Of a stretch of 64,000 nucleotides of DNA, positions 43,701 to 56,850 are shown piece after piece (within the stretch, counting starts at the first letter, position 1; every line of letters starts with the position of its first letter). The stretch covers positions 35,902,001 to 35,966,000 of the forward strand of contig NC_133158.1 of the NCBI RefSeq assembly GCF_040802235.1, written 5' to 3'. The notes under the pieces are model-generated. The model was not told the DNA's origin and ran no database searches. It saw only the letters and a program-made list of their open reading frames with translations. The translations under genes were made by a program, and so were the position numbers. The stretch is from Manis javanica. Lineage: Eukaryota; Chordata; Mammalia; Pholidota; Manidae.

Positions 43701-44729
43701 GCACAGGTGGGCGGAGGCCTCAGAGATGGCTCAGCTGCAGCACGGTCGCCTGCACCGAGCCCCTAAGAGGTGGGTGTCCGGGTCAGCTGGGACACTCCCA
43801 CTGCAGCGGCACCCCCAACCCCCATAAAAGCAGGTGCCATGTTCAGGTGGGAACCAGAGATGAGGAATCCATAGGCAAAACTTCCCAGTCCTGGAGGACC
43901 CGCAATGACTGTCCAGACACTTCTCTCTTCATGCTTTATTTTCAGTCCTCCCCCTTCTCAAGCCCTCCTTCCTACTGTTGTTCTCTTGTTTTCACACACT
44001 AGCCTCCGTTTCCTGCGAGGCTTTGCTCAGGAAATACCACGCAGCAAAGGAAGCTCAGTGTGCAAGCCCCCGGGACCTCCTGGCTGGCTCAGCGACCTGG
44101 CCCACTGCCTCAGAGACACACACACACCCTGGCCCAGCTCTGGGTGTCCTGTCTGCCCTGCAGCTTCCTGAAGCTCGCAGTCATGGAGAGGCTCAGAGGA
44201 CTGAAAGCAGAAAGAGAAGCAAATGCAACTGATGTTCTCCATCCAATCTAAAAAACGCTGAGCCTGGTGGGGATGGCCTTCTGATGTGTCACTTGGTTAC
44301 AGCCCCAAGTTGAATAAACACTCATCTACAGTGGTGGTGAATGCATTCTGCAGATATTACTCAAGTCTGTAATCAGTTGACTTTAAATAAGAGAGATTAT
44401 CCTGCACAGTCTGAGTGAGCTAGATTAAATCTCTTAAAGAGCCTTAAAGCAAGGCTGAGGGCTTCCCTGAAAAAGAGAAGAGGTTCTGCCTGTGGACAGA
44501 GCTTCCAGCCATGCCCATGTTGTCCAGCCTGCCTGGTATCTCCACCTCCTATTGATTTCAGACTTGTTCAGCCAGCATCCTAATCACAGAAACCACTTCC
44601 TTGTAAAAATGCTCTTGAGACAGCACTGTAGCTATACACATAGAATAGATCGGTATGGCCTACTGGCCCCATGGCTCTGGTTGACCCCTGATTCTTCCAA
44701 AGGCTGAGGCGGGAGGGGAGCAGAGCTAA

Positions 44730-44845
44730 GAACAGAGGCCAGTATTTTCAAGCACATGCTGGGCATGAGTCACTGTGCTAAGGACTTCGTGTACACAATC
44801 TCATTTAACCCCTAAGCAGTGCTGTGAACAATTCATCAATTTAAC
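44730..44845 (-). repeat. MIR SINE fragment
   Basis: 'caagcacatgctgggcatgagtcactgtgctaaggacttcgtgtacacaatctcatttaacccctaagcag'. Confidence 0.7.
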
Positions 44846-44849
44846 ACTT

Positions 44850-45295
44850 TAGGCTGCAAGTAACAGAAAACTCAACTCCAGATGGCTTAAACCATAAGGA
44901 CATTGATGATCATGCATCAGAAGTCCAAAGAAGAGCAGCTTCTTAGAATTTCAGTAATGTTTACAAGGATCCAATTCTTCATCTTCCCACCCTGTCTTCC
45001 TCAATTTGTATCTTGGCCCTAGCAGCAAAGGCCCCTCATGGTCACAAGATAGCTGCCAGGGCCTCAGGCATCACTGCCACATCCACAGACAGAACAGCTT
45101 CCTCCTTGGACTTCTCTTTTCCAAAGATCCTCCTGGCAGACTTACCCTCAACTCTCATTGGCCAGAATCACATCAGCTGCTTATTCCTAAACCAATCCGT
45201 GGTAAAGGGAAGGAATTATCATGATCAGTTGGCCCAATCAGATCTCCTTTCCAGAAGCACATGGCCACTCAGTACCTAAAGGAGTAGTTCAGGTT
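44850..45295 (+). repeat. Ancient repeat, family X copy 3
   Basis: 'ggctgcaagtaacagaaaactcaactccagatggcttaaac', 'ctctcattggccagaatcacatcagctgc', 'ttcctaaaccaatccgtgg', a diverged copy of the same element as at 42715. Confidence 0.55.
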
Positions 45296-45329
45296 GGGCC
45301 AACAAACAGATGGGGTGTGTCTGCTGGGG

Positions 45330-45860
45330 TGGTTCTGTTTGGTTTCTACACAACCATAACAAATTACCACAAATTCAGTGGCTTGAAACAATACCCATTT
45401 ATGATCTCACATTATGTAGGCCAGAAGATTAGGCAGGCTTGGCTGGGTTCTCATTAAGCTCTCACAAGGCTGAAATCAAGATGTCTAGAGGCTCAGGAGA
45501 AGAACCTGTTTCCAGGTGCATCAGGTGTTGGCAGAATTCAGTTCCTTATGGTTGTAGGACTGAAGTCCACATTTCCTTGCTGGCTGTTGCCTTGTACTCC
45601 ATGTGGCCCCACTCATCTTCCAGCCTGCAAGCACCTGAGTCGTTGCTGACTCACACTTCAGACCTCCCTGACTTCCTCTTCTGTGCCAGCCGAGAAAGTT
45701 CTCTGCTTTTAAAGGGACTCATATAACTAGACGGAGTTAATATCCCAGCCTAGGGTGACTACACCATATAACATAACACCATCATGGGAGTGATTTGCAG
45801 GTTGCAGGAATTAAGATGTGAAAGCTTAAGGGTCATTCCCAGAAATTCTGCCTACCCTCC
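45330..45860 (+). repeat. Ancient interspersed repeat
   Basis: 'caaccataacaaattaccacaaattcagtggcttgaaacaatacccatttatgatctcac' opening, a 'ctgaaatcaagatgtctag' middle and 'atgggagtgatttgcagg' near the end. Related opening to the element at 23300. Family not assigned. Confidence 0.55.
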
Positions 45861-46114
45861 AAAGTAACTGACCTGCTTATCCATATGGATACTCTATTCT
45901 GCCCACTCAGGAGGGTCCCCACACCCCTCAGGGTGCTCTTTCGAACCCCAGCCAGATGATTGCTTTGTTCCGTTCTCCATTTAGTGCTCTTAGCAAACCC
46001 AGAAGGTGCTGGCTGGCTGGCTGGCAGTGGGAGTAAAGGTGAGACTTCAGTTCACCACACTGATTGAACACATTTTCCTCGACTAAACCCTATCCACTGG
46101 AGGCAAAAACCATC

Positions 46115-46465
46115 AGTTAAATCAGAGGTTAGCAAACTATGGCTCCTGGGTCAAATTGAGCCCTGTGGCCATTTTTCCAAAGTATGCAAGCTATAATTGT
46201 AACATTTTTAAATAATTGAAAAAACTCAAAAGGGATTATTTCCTGACACTTGAAAATTTCATGAAATTGAAATTTCAGTGCCACCAATAAAGTTTTGTTG
46301 GAACACAGCCATGTCATTTTTAAATATATAATTTGTAGCTGCTTTTGTGCTACAAGGACAGAGTTGAGTGGTTGCAACAGTGGCCACGTGGGCTGCAAAG
46401 CCTGAAGTATTTTCTACCTAGCCCTCTATAGGAAGTTTGCCAACCTCGGAATTAAATGATAATGT
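46115..46465 (+). repeat. hAT-type DNA transposon remnant (MER-like)
   Basis: 'gaggttagcaaactatggctcctgggtcaaattgagccctgtggcc', 'aataaagttttgttggaacacagccatg', 'agttgagtggttgcaacagtggcc', 'gaagtttgccaacctcgg' is the block order of a common mammalian non-autonomous DNA transposon. Name not assigned. Confidence 0.6.
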
Positions 46466-46689
46466 CCTACAGCTACTATGTTGGTCGTCCATGGTCAGTT
46501 ATTCTGACACTTGGATACCTCGTGTATTTGAGCAGGAGACCTTGATTGGGGCTGGGTAGGAATGGATTTTCTCACCTTTAGTGAGATTAACCAGTAGCTT
46601 ACAAATGAGAATTTGAGTTCCAGGCAAAATTTACCTTATAACATAGCTTTTAGATGGGCACTGTCCACTGATAAAACTTCTGTGGTGGT

Positions 46690-46814
46690 GGAAATGGTTT
46701 ACATCTGCCCTGTCCAATTTGGTAGCCACAAGCCACATGGGGCTACTAAGCACTTGAACATAGCCAGCAGGGCTGACAAACTGACTTTTTAGTTTTATTT
46801 AATTGCAATTAATT
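46690..46814 (+). repeat. MER5A-like DNA transposon, left part (split by L1)
   Basis: 'ctgtccaatttggtagccacaagccacatggggctactaagcacttgaacatagccagcagggctgac...ttttagttttatttaattgcaattaatt' matches MER5A (hAT-Charlie). The other half resumes after the L1 at 48486. Confidence 0.8.
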
Positions 46815-48469
46815 ATTTTTTGTTATCATTAATCTACAATTACATGAAGAACATTATGTTTACTAGGGTCCCCCCTTCACCAAGTCCCCCCCACAAACCC
46901 CATTACAGTCACTGTCTATCAGTGTAGTAAGATGTTGTAGAATCACTACTTGTCTTCTCTGTGTTGCACAGCCCTCCCCATGCCCCCGCAACATTATAAA
47001 TGCTAATCGTAATAGCCCCTTTCTTTTTCCCCACCCTTATCCCTCCCTACCCTCCCATTCTCCCCAGTCCCTTTCCCTTTGGTAACCATTAGTCCATTCG
47101 TGGGTTCTGTGATTCTGCTGCTGTCTTGGTTCCTTCAGTTTTTCTTTGTTCTTATACTCCACAGATGAGTGAAATCATTTGGTACTTGTCTTTCTCCACC
47201 TGGCTTATTTCACTGAGCATAATACCCTCTAGCTCCATCCATGTTGTTGCAAATGGTAGGATTTGTTTTCTTCTTATGGCTGAATAATATTCCATTGTCT
47301 TTATCCATTCATCTACTGATGGACACTTAGGTTGCTTCCATTTCTTGGCTATTGTAAATAGTTCTGCAATAAACATAGGGGTGCATCTGTCTTTTTCAAA
47401 CCGGGCTGCTGCATTCTTAGAGTAAATTCCTAGGAGTGGAATTCCTGGGTCAAATGGTATGTCTATTTTGAGCATTTTGAGGAACCTCCATACTACTTTC
47501 CACAATGGTTGAACTAATTTACATTCCCACCAGCAGTGTAGGAGGGTTCCCCTTTCTCCACAACCTTGCCAACATTTGTTGTTGTTTGTCTTTTGGATGG
47601 CAGTCATCCTTACTGGTGTGAGGTGATATCTCACTGTGGTTTTAATTTGCATTTCTCTGATAACTAGCGATGTGGAGCTGTTGGCCATCTGTGTCTGTTG
47701 GCCATCTGAATTTCTTCTTTGGAGAACTGTCTGTTCAGCTCTTCTGCCAATTTTTTAATTGGATTATTTACTTTTTGTTTGTTGAGGTGCGTGAGTCCTT
47801 TATATATTTTGGATGTCAAGCCCTCATCGGATCTGTCATTTATGAATATATTCTCCCATACTTTAGGGTACCTTTTTGTTCTATTGGTGGTGTCCTTTGC
47901 TGTACAGAAGCTTTTCAGCTTGATATAGTCCCACTTGTTCATTTTTGCTTTTGTTTCCCTTCCTGGGGAGATATGTTCATGAAGAAGTCGCTCATGTTTA
48001 TGTCTAAGAGATTTCTGCCTATGTATTTTTCTAAGAGTTTTATGGTTTCATGACTTACATTCAGGTCTTTGATCCATTTCAAATTTACTTTTGTGTATGG
48101 GGTTAGACAGTGATCCAGTTTCATTCTCTTACATGTAGCTGTCCAGTTTTGCCAGCACCATCTGTTGAAGAGACTGTCATTTCCCCATTGTATGTCCATG
48201 GCTCCTTTATCGTATATTAATTGACCATATATGTTTGGGTTAATGTCTGGAGTCTCTATTCTGTTCCACTGGTCTGTGGCTCTGTTCTTGTGCCAGTACC
48301 AAACTGTCTTGATTACTGTGGCTTTGTAGTAGAGCTTGAAGTTGGGGAAAGAGATTCCCCCCCACTTTATTCTTCCTTCTCAGGATTGCTTTGGCTATTC
48401 GGGGTCTTTGGTGTTTCCATATGAATTTTTGAACTATTTGTTCCAGTTCGTTGAAGAATGCTGTTGGTA
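46815..48469 (-). mobile_element. 5'-truncated L1 (antisense to EFCC1)
   Basis: Reverse-complement L1 of the young subfamily. From the right it reads ORF2 C-terminal half ([22 protein letters not shown], then [20 protein letters not shown]), the Cys-rich end and the 3'UTR, ending at about 46815 in 'ttttttgttatcattaatc' (the A-tail is short). Stops and frameshifts break ORF2; the longest piece is 178 codons at 47152-47688. Perfect 16-bp target-site duplications TTAATTGCAATTAATT flank it at 46799-46814 and 48470-48485. It also supplies the region that is deleted in the 10063 element. Confidence 0.92.
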
Positions 48470-48535
48470 TTAATTGCAATTAATTTAAGTTGCCCAAAGG
48501 ACTAGTGGTTGATATATTAGATGGCAGAGGTCTGA
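48470..48535 (+). repeat. TSD copy and MER5A-like right part
   Basis: 16-bp duplication at 48470-48485 followed by 'taagttgcccaaaggactagtggttgatatattagatggcagagg', the decayed 3' end of MER5A. Confidence 0.75.
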
Positions 48536-49429
48536 TTAAGAAACTGTGGACTGCCACTGCTGAAATTTAAGCATTTATTTGAGGTTTTGAGGGGGAAATG
48601 ACTTAAAAGATGGGCAAGCTGAGTCTCAGTGAGGCATAGGAACTTGAAGAGGGTGCTCTGGGTTGAAAGGCCAGCCCGGGATAAACAGATACAGCCAGAT
48701 CCATCCTGCATGGCTGCATGAGCTGAGGCCACATGGGGAGGGAGACAGGATGGTTGCAGGCCAGGAAGGCACTGGCAGGTGGGGACCCTGAATGCCACCT
48801 TTCCCTGGAGATGGCCCTGGTCCAGTTGGCTGACCTGGCAGCCTCCAAGTCCAGATCTATGGGTTGGGCACCTCAGAGTCCCACAGTGAGGCAGCCTAGA
48901 GCCAGGCCTGGGTTCAGCTGCTGTGTCCAGTGGGACACAAGGCCAGAGAGCAGAGGAGAGAGTCTAGAATAGGGCATCTCTGTGGGAGTGTATCTCCTCT
49001 TAGGGACATTCTGGAAATTTGTGGGGAGGAAGTATTTGTCTTCAGGACTAGGGGACAGTGTGCTTGGCACTTCCGGGTACCTCCAAGCAGGTCCTTTATG
49101 ACCCAGAATGGCCCTGTACCCCACCCGACTTCCAGATGTCCTGCTGGACATTTGTTCTGTGGAAAACTCGCTTTGAGTGCAATTATCTGAGACCAGAATC
49201 TCACTCCGTTTTACATATAAACCTAACATTTTTGCATAGCTGTTATATACAAAGAATTTTCCAAGAATGCAATGTGACTGGACGGCAGGTTACATTTTGT
49301 GTTATTTGGAATTTTCCAGGAGTTGCTCATCATTTCAGAACCACTGCATAGATGGTGACGATACTGTGCTTAACCAGCTGATGAGGACTTCTTGTGTCCA
49401 TTGTGCCCCAGTGCATTTGCATAGCTACC

Positions 49430-49462
49430 CATCAATCCATCTATCCATCCATCCATTGGAAT
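49430..49462 (+). repeat. (ATCC)n microsatellite
   Basis: 'catcaatccatctatccatccatccattgg'. Confidence 0.9.
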
Positions 49463-50102
49463 CTATTTTCTTAGTCCCTATTTCAAAATGTCAAGGATAG
49501 GGAAAGATTATCAACAGCATGCTATGGGATGTTACCTTACCTCTCTTAAATTCAAAGTTAGCCACTATAAGCAGGTTTAAGCATCTAAAAATTTCATTAT
49601 GTCTGAGTATTTACATATTGAAATACATATTATAAAATTTCTTTCTCCTCTGAGTCAGTTACCACATCACATTAACTTTTCAAAGTCTATGTGAAGATAG
49701 GGTGTATTATTGATACAGCTCATTTTGGGATGGCACAGGGACATTCCAAAATAACCCATAAAAAGAGGGTGTTGGTGTGTTAGAGTTGGGGTCATCTGCT
49801 GGGGGTACGGAATGAGTGGCTAAGGGGTGAGGCCAGAACGTGGCTCTACCAGTGCCCAGGCTTATGGGGCACTGCCGTCTCAACATTTGCCAAACTTTAG
49901 ACATTCTGCTGGGAACCATGTCATTTTTTGCAAGATCTGCATAGCACCTGTGTTATTATTTAGTATTTTCCCTTAAATCATCTCATTCTTACTTAAAGGT
50001 ATCAAAAAGGGAGTGATATAACTCATAAAAGTAAAACTAAAATTGTTTCATGTGCTCATTAATGTGTTTAGTATACATTAAAATAAATGCTTAGCTGTTT
50101 AA

Positions 50103-50130
50103 AACACACACACAGACACACACACACCTC
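50103..50130 (+). repeat. (CA)n microsatellite
   Basis: Interrupted CA tract 'acacacacacacagacacacacacacac'. Confidence 0.95.
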
Positions 50131-51349
50131 TGTTCATCTGAGTGCCACCTCAAATCCCCTTGAATACTCATGGAGGCCAGAGCTCTGCATGTTTACAAGC
50201 ACACCAAGCTGTTTTTCATCTTCACAGAACCCAGGGCTTACCAGTGTGCACTGATGCTTGGGTGGGGGAAGAAATGGAGGCTCAGGAGGACACCGGAAGC
50301 TGTGGAGGGTCACCCCACAAAGCCACAGCCCTGTGGGGTAGAACCCAGATTTGGTAGCATCACCAAACCGATGATGGGTCTTTCCGTTGGAGACCTCGAG
50401 CCAGTAACCAAGAGCTGCCAGGACTGAAGGAAGGAAGAGCAACATCTGGCCCTCGTCAGTTGTGTAAGCTGCTGGGCTGGCGGCCAGCTGTGGCCATCGG
50501 CATCCAGCAGGAGGAAGACATCATAGGTTCGCCCCAGGCTCCAGGCAGCGCGCAGATGTGGCCAGCTGCAGGGAACGCCCAACGGCACACGAGGACTCGG
50601 GCCGGTCTGGTCTGTCTGTAGTGCGGGGGTGAGGGGACAGTGGGCAGCCATGAGGGCCCGCCTTTAGTCAGAACCACCTAGGGCTGAGAAGGAGGTACTC
50701 CACCAGCACCTGATGAGTGACAGGAGGCTGGTCAGGAGCAGAAGCCCCACCTCCCAGAGGCGCAGCAGGGAATTGAGGCGGTGGTCACTGGCTGGGCCCT
50801 CCACATGCCTTTTCAGATCTGCTTATCTCAAGTCCTGGTCCGGAACTGGTCTATCTCCACCTCCTTCCAACAGCGCAAACATCCCTTTTGTAAGGGAGAG
50901 AGAGCAGCCTTGGGTTTGAAGGCAGACAGGAAACCAGACATAGCTGCAATTGCCTAACTTTGTTCTCACCATTTATGTATTTTTCTGGTTACTTTCTATT
51001 TATGGCAAGATACTGGCTTTTCACTATAGGTGATAATATTTCCTACTAAAGCAAATCTGTATCAGTAAACCAGTGACCAAAACTGTGTACAGTTTGGGAA
51101 AGTCCCATCGCATCGCCCTCTCACTACAGGGGTCCACCTCTCTATAAGTGGGCAGGGAGGTGAGCCCAAGCCACAGAAAAAAGCTGATTGGACCTGGGAA
51201 GGGATGGAGATGGGCTTCAAATCGAGTGCTCTCTTCACTGTCCTTTCCGGAACAGTCCAAGAGCAGAAGCTGGGATACTCACCCAGGCTCTGGGTTTGTC
51301 CAAGGCTTGACCTACCTACCCTTCCTCTTCCTCACCTGCACTGCTGCCA

Positions 51350-52200
51350 ATCGCTTCATTCATTCATTCCGTCAACAAACCTTTACTGGGTCACTCTGTG
51401 CCTGAGCTGAATGCCCTGAACGAAACCCAGTCTGGTGAGGGAGGCGCATCCTAACAGGCCACATGGGAGCGGATGGCTCTGGGAGTCCAGGTGAGAGGTG
51501 GGTGCTGAGAGGAGGTGGCAGTGCGTGGGGCAGAGGCGAAGGACCGGCAGAACTACCCGCCAGAACAAGCTGCTGTAGGAGCGTGCACTGCAGGCAGGCG
51601 GCTGCATGGACCTGAGCAAGCTACTCTGCTCTGAGTCCCCACTTCCTCATCAGGAAAATGAGGGTAACACGAATCAGTCCTCGGGTTTCGGGAAAGAGCA
51701 GACGAGTTTGCATACACACACTGAGAATGGCGTCTGCCACACGGTAAGGCACACGGGTGTCAGGTATGGTTATCACGAGCCTGGGCCCTGAGGGCATCGT
51801 GCTGGGTCCAGGAGGAGGCGGTGGGTTGCGGGGGGGAGCTGGGTCAGATTAGGATCCTCAATGTTGTGCTAAGGAAATGGCACACTTTCCATTGGCCATA
51901 GGGAGCCACTGAAGGGAAGAGAGACAGGACCACAGCTGACTTCTGCTCCCTTTGGTAGCCAGAGAACAGTGGGACCTGGAAGGGCGGAACAGGGGATGGG
52001 AAGGGAGCAGGGGGACCCATGGGGCTCTCCTCTTTCTTCCTCAGGATATTTGCTTTGTAACTGCAGAAAGTCTCCTGTGGAGGGCCTGGAACCTCAGGGG
52101 TCTGGACTTGTCTGCTGGCCATGGGAAGTGACAGAAACCTTTGAAGCAGGGTCAGATCTGTTTTCCAGAAAGTGGCCATGATAGCAAGTGCTGACGGCCT
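51350..52200 (-). repeat. L2 LINE fragments
   Basis: 'attcattcattccgtcaacaaacctttactgggtcactctgtgcc' and later 'ccattggccatagggagccactgaagggaagag' are reverse L2 signatures with a MIR-like stretch ('acctgagcaagctactctgctctgagtccccacttcctcatcaggaaaatgagggtaac') near 51610. Confidence 0.5.
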
Positions 52201-53214
52201 GAGAGTCAGAGGAGAGAGAGATGTAACAGGTTGCAGGGTCAGCTCTGTGACCTTCGGGCTGCAGTTTCAAGGAAGCTGGACCTGCAGGTCAGGAGGAGCC
52301 ACAGAACTCAGCCCACCCAGCAAAGCCATAGATGACCCTCTGCTCTGTCCCCATTTCCTCCCAAGATCCAACCCCAGGGAACCCATTCTTATAGGAAACT
52401 TTGAACCACAAGAGCAATCAGATTTCTAGTCCCAGAAAATTCTAATGAAACCTTTCACAAACCAGGATACCCACTACGGAAGTGAAAGGCTTGCAGCTAA
52501 TCAAGAAACTTTATATGAACACATCCTGGTAAACTGAGCCATTTTAAACTGTCCGTTTGCAAGTCAAAAGCAGTTAAGTTCAGCAATTCCATATGGTTCA
52601 ACCTAACAGATGCCAACCTTCACTGGCTTCCACCATCTATAAGCAAAACAAGAGTGGGGCTTTGCCAGGCCTGGAGTGGGACACGAGGACTTTGTTCTGC
52701 TGAACCACAGGCCCATGCTATGGCCCCCAGCCACCTCTGCGACTTAACCTTTTTCTCCTCTGAAATGTATCAGCCTCATCAGTCCAGGGGATGAGCAGTA
52801 CCCAAAAGAGCACACGTAAGGCCCAGCCCAGAGTTGGGGTGCCCAGTCAGGGCTGTTCAGCCTTTCCCCATTGGCACTGTGACTGCTCTGCATGGCCCTG
52901 CTGCCCTCCTGTTCCAAACATTCCTGATATGTGCCCTTCTCCCTCCACCCAAGCCTCTCACTCTGTCCAACCCCAAGTCCTGCCTCCTCCAGGCCACAGT
53001 CCCTGCTCTACAGACCCAGCACCCTCCCTGTTCGGCCCTGAGTCCAGGGGTCATGGCTCTGAAGGGTGAAGACACTCTCTGGGCTCCCTGCCTCTTGTCC
53101 TGTCTCCACCCCAAGGTCCACTGAGGGCTGGGGCTGTGCCCCTTCTCCCCTCCTCCTCCCTCCCACCTTCTGTCCCCACCTGCACAGACCCAGGCATGGG
53201 AAGTGTCCTAAAAT

Positions 53215-53790
53215 AGCATCTATTCAACAGCCTTTTGCTGAGCCACCTCCTGCAGCACCCCTGGGCTGGGCTCTGGGGTGGGAACTGAGCGATGAGTTAA
53301 ACTCTGAGCCTTCACGGATGACCTCCAGGTGGTCACACCCACAGGCCACTCTTTGCATGGCCAAGTGGAGATGGCACTTTTCACTGAGGGGAAGCGGGAG
53401 TCACAGATGGCAGAAGACAAGGACCATGGCAGATGCCTGCGGCCCATCCAGGCGGAGGGGCCAAGGCCGCAGTTCATGGGGGGGAGCTCGCTAGGAAACC
53501 AGCTCTGAGTGGCAGAGCTGGAGTTCAGTTTGGAAGCCCCCAGACTGGAAGCCACAGCACTGGCTGAGGCCCTTCATAGGAAGAGTAGATAGAAAAGCAG
53601 AGAAGGGTTCCTCAGGCGGAGGAGTCCAAGGGCGTGTGCTCAGGGGTAGGTGGAAGCGGGGACTAACAATATCGATGAGGCCTGTGCCAGGGAGGGATGA
53701 GCCGGCGTCTGGAAGCTTGCTGCCCAGGCTGGGGAATGAGCACCAGGAGCAGCTCCGCCGTGACAGGTGACAAGCGACACCAGTAGTACA
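53215..53790 (-). repeat. L2 LINE fragment
   Basis: 'catctattcaacagccttttgctgagccacctcctgcagcacccctgggctgggctctgggg' is reverse L2. The continuation is weak. Confidence 0.45.
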
Positions 53791-54284
53791 GGTGACTCCT
53801 TCAAGAAGTTTTGCTGTCAAGTCCACAGAAAGTGGGGGCGGCTGGGGGAAGCCATGCAGTGGGGAGGGTTATGTTAGTCTGGTGTTTGATACAGCAGCAC
53901 GTTTGTGTGGCTGCATGAATGGCCCTGCAGACTGATGGAGTGGGAAGGGCGGGCACAATGGAATCTGTCCGGTACTAATCGCTAGTCAGGAATGGCCCGC
54001 CGCATCTCCTTGGGGAAGCCGCTTCTCTGCAGCCACATCTTATTTCCTGGAAAATTCCAAAGTGTGTCCTCCAATGTTCCACCCTCCAAACACTGATCTT
54101 GGTGGCTTCCTCTTCCCGACTTCATAGCATGTGACCTGTAGCCACCTCATGGGAACAGCAGCCAGGCTGGGTCATTCCAGAGCTTGCCTTCCAAGCTTGC
54201 TGTCAGCCTGCCTGCAGCCCATGGCCTGAGTGGAAATCCCCATACCTCCAGTTCTGGGCTGTACGGCTTGAGGAGGTGGCTCTA

Positions 54285-54410
54285 ACTCTGCATCAGTTTC
54301 CTCATCTGCAAAAAGCGGGTACTGACATCCCCTACCCCATGGGGCTGTTGCGAGGGAAACTTTTCAATGGTGGTGGTGTTAATGTAGGAAGGTACGCTTG
54401 GGCAGGGTTC
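54285..54410 (+). repeat. MIR SINE fragment
   Basis: 'catcagtttcctcatctgcaaaaagcgggtactgacatcccctaccccatggggctgttgcgaggg'. Confidence 0.75.
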
Positions 54411-55129
54411 TAAGGTCCAGGTGCTGTGGGATGTGGGCAGCAGAGAGATCCGTGTGCCTGAGCTCACCTATGCCAGGAGACTTCTAAATCAGGGTTGTCT
54501 CCTCACCTCATTTGGCTTGTTGAAGCCTCCAAATACCTGAAGGGGGAGAAGGAAGCTGCCCATCATAGCAGAAAGGCTTAGATATTGTCTCATTCCACCT
54601 CCAACTCTATTCAAAATTCCACCCATTGAAGTCTCTTACCTGCTTACATACCTCCTCTGCCAGGAAGCTCACTGCCTCACAAGGCAGCCCACTCCTTTCT
54701 TGGTCAGCAAACGTTTCTGCACAGTGAACTAAAGCTGCCTCCTCATGACTCTCCAATTCTCATCTTTGCTTCCTCCTCATCCTGGTCAGGCACCACCCTC
54801 TGGGGCCATATAAAGGCTACTGGCCTCCACCCTTGAGTCTTAGAAACAGTGACCCTATACCCCTGTGTCTTCTTTTCTTCAGGCTGTGGTCTGAGACTTT
54901 AGAGTAGAGAGGGACTGTCACCTCCCCAGTTAGACCTCAACTGATATGACCTAAGCTCTAGTCACATAGTTTTGTGTTTAAACAAGGATCCCCACCTGGG
55001 GGGTTTTCACACTGACTGCTAACAAACTACATCCCCACTCTGGGCTTGCACAGGGGGACCCCAGCTTAAATCCAGGACTTTATCAGTCAGAGTTACTGGC
55101 TCATAAAACACAAAAGCTTAGGGTTAACT

Positions 55130-55525
55130 CTGGCCACTTAATGTCTCTGTGGATTTCTCTCCTCTAGGGGCCTCATGTAAGTGGAATCACACAGTATTTG
55201 TCTTTTTGTGACTGGCTTATTGCACTGAGCACAATGTCCTCAAGGTTCATCCATGTTGTAGCCTGTGTCAGAATGTCCTTCCTTGTTAAGCCTGAACGAT
55301 ATTTCACTGTATGGAGAGACCACACTGTGCTTGTCTCCTCGTCTGCTGATGGACACTCAGGTTGTTTCTACCTTGTGGTTCTTATGAATAATACTGCTGT
55401 GAGCATGGCTGTGCCAACACCTGCTTGGGTCCCTGCTTTCAACTGCTTTGGATTTATGCCCAGGAGTGGATTTGCTGGGTCACAAGGCAGTTCTATTCGC
55501 TGTTTTTCATTCATTTTTTTTTTAA
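55130..55525 (-). repeat. Old L1 (antisense)
   Basis: 'ggaatcacacagtatttgtctttttgtgactggcttattgcactgagcacaatgtcctcaaggttcatccatgttgtagc' is the reverse of an old L1 ORF2 3' end. Confidence 0.85.
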
Positions 55526-56323
55526 GGGATCTTCATTCCTGAAGTACAGTGCCTGAACTCAGACACAGAGTGATGCCGGGTTGATTATTCCCTTTGGAAT
55601 GATTTTTCCAGTAAAATGGTGGGAACACAATGGTGCATCCTTCACTTTATGTTTTTTTTTTAAATGTTTGCAGCTTAATCATAAGGAGGGTCTCTTTGCA
55701 AAAATATTTGAGACCTTGATTAGTTTTTCCCAGGGCTTTTCCCAGACCTCGACCTCCAAGTCCCTCTGGGCACACCTGGTCCTTCCTAATCCTGTTGGTC
55801 TTCTCCTCTTCAGCTGTAAACTGGTCCAACCCTGCCACCCCCACCATCAGTGGTTTTTCCCGGCTGACACAGCTCCCCAGCATGCCTTCCACCAGCGTCA
55901 CAAAATTTCCCCTTTCCCAAGATGGGCAGTTTCACTTGGCAGGCCATTTGTACTGGGTTGTTACGTCTGACGGTCTGGGAGAGATTGAGTTATAGCAGAT
56001 GCTGAAGAGGTGAGAGAAGGACAGGTGTTGGTGCAAGTGGAGGGGTGAGGACCTGTTTCCTAAGGCCAGCTTAGTAGCAAAGATTTTCATGTTATCACAG
56101 ATGTTTTTTTTCCCTACTGGGACATGGGAAATGAATATTCAAAAAGTGAAGACCTTGGAATATCAAGATGATTGATCTGAGGGAAGTAGGTTTTCCAAAG
56201 CACAAAGAGGAGAGACACTTCACTTGAAGGCTTTCAAGGGCAAGGAATAGAATATGCAATTAAAAGTAACCAAAACAATTAAGATTTTTAAAAATTCTCA
56301 CCCAAAAGAAGTCATCTAGAGGT

Positions 56324-56364
56324 GGACTAGTTAGTCACCAGCTGGGACTAGTTAGTCAGCAGCT
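56324..56364 (+). repeat. Tandem duplication, 21-bp period
   Basis: ggactagttagtcaccagct at 56324-56343 repeats at 56345-56364 with one change (c to g). Intronic. Confidence 0.9.
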
Positions 56365-56850
56365 GAGAGGTATCAGGACTCTTGCTCAGCTACCCTATGA
56401 CTCAGTCATTTCCTCATGGTCACACAATGGCTACCACAGTTTCAAACATTATATCCACAAGACACTATTCAAAGGCAAGAAGGCAGGGCATTTCCTTTGC
56501 TGACCCTTTTTCTCATAAGGGACAAAAACCCACTCCAGAGGCTTCCCAGATGTTGCCTTTAGTTCCATTAGCTAAAATTGAGTTACAAACCTGTGCCTTA
56601 CCTGCAAGGGAGGCTGGAAGAGTGCGTATCCATAATGGAAGTCTGACTCTGCCAAGCTGGCCACTGAGTAGGGAGCCAGCAGGGTCACCCACAGGGACAA
56701 TCCAGGGTCTCCTTCAGACACATCATAGACAACTGACCTGTGCACAGTAAGGAGTGGAAGAGGGTGAGCCCGTATCCCACATGCTCTTGCAGGAAGTTGG
56801 CCAAGCCCCCTCTGCCTTCTTGACACCTGTGCCTTCTCCCCTGCCCACAG

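Larger units (their letters stand above)
32802..56850 (+). other. EFCC1: EFCC1 intron 2 (about 24 kb)
   Basis: Bounded by gtgagc and ctgcccacag. It is filled with old L2, MIR, hAT and other repeats, plus one antisense L1 at 46815-48469. No coding exon was supported inside. Stretches at about 34200-34560, 35440-36840, 38270-39080, 40010-40780, 48540-50100, 52230-53200 and 54410-55120 hold nothing I could assign. Confidence 0.8.
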
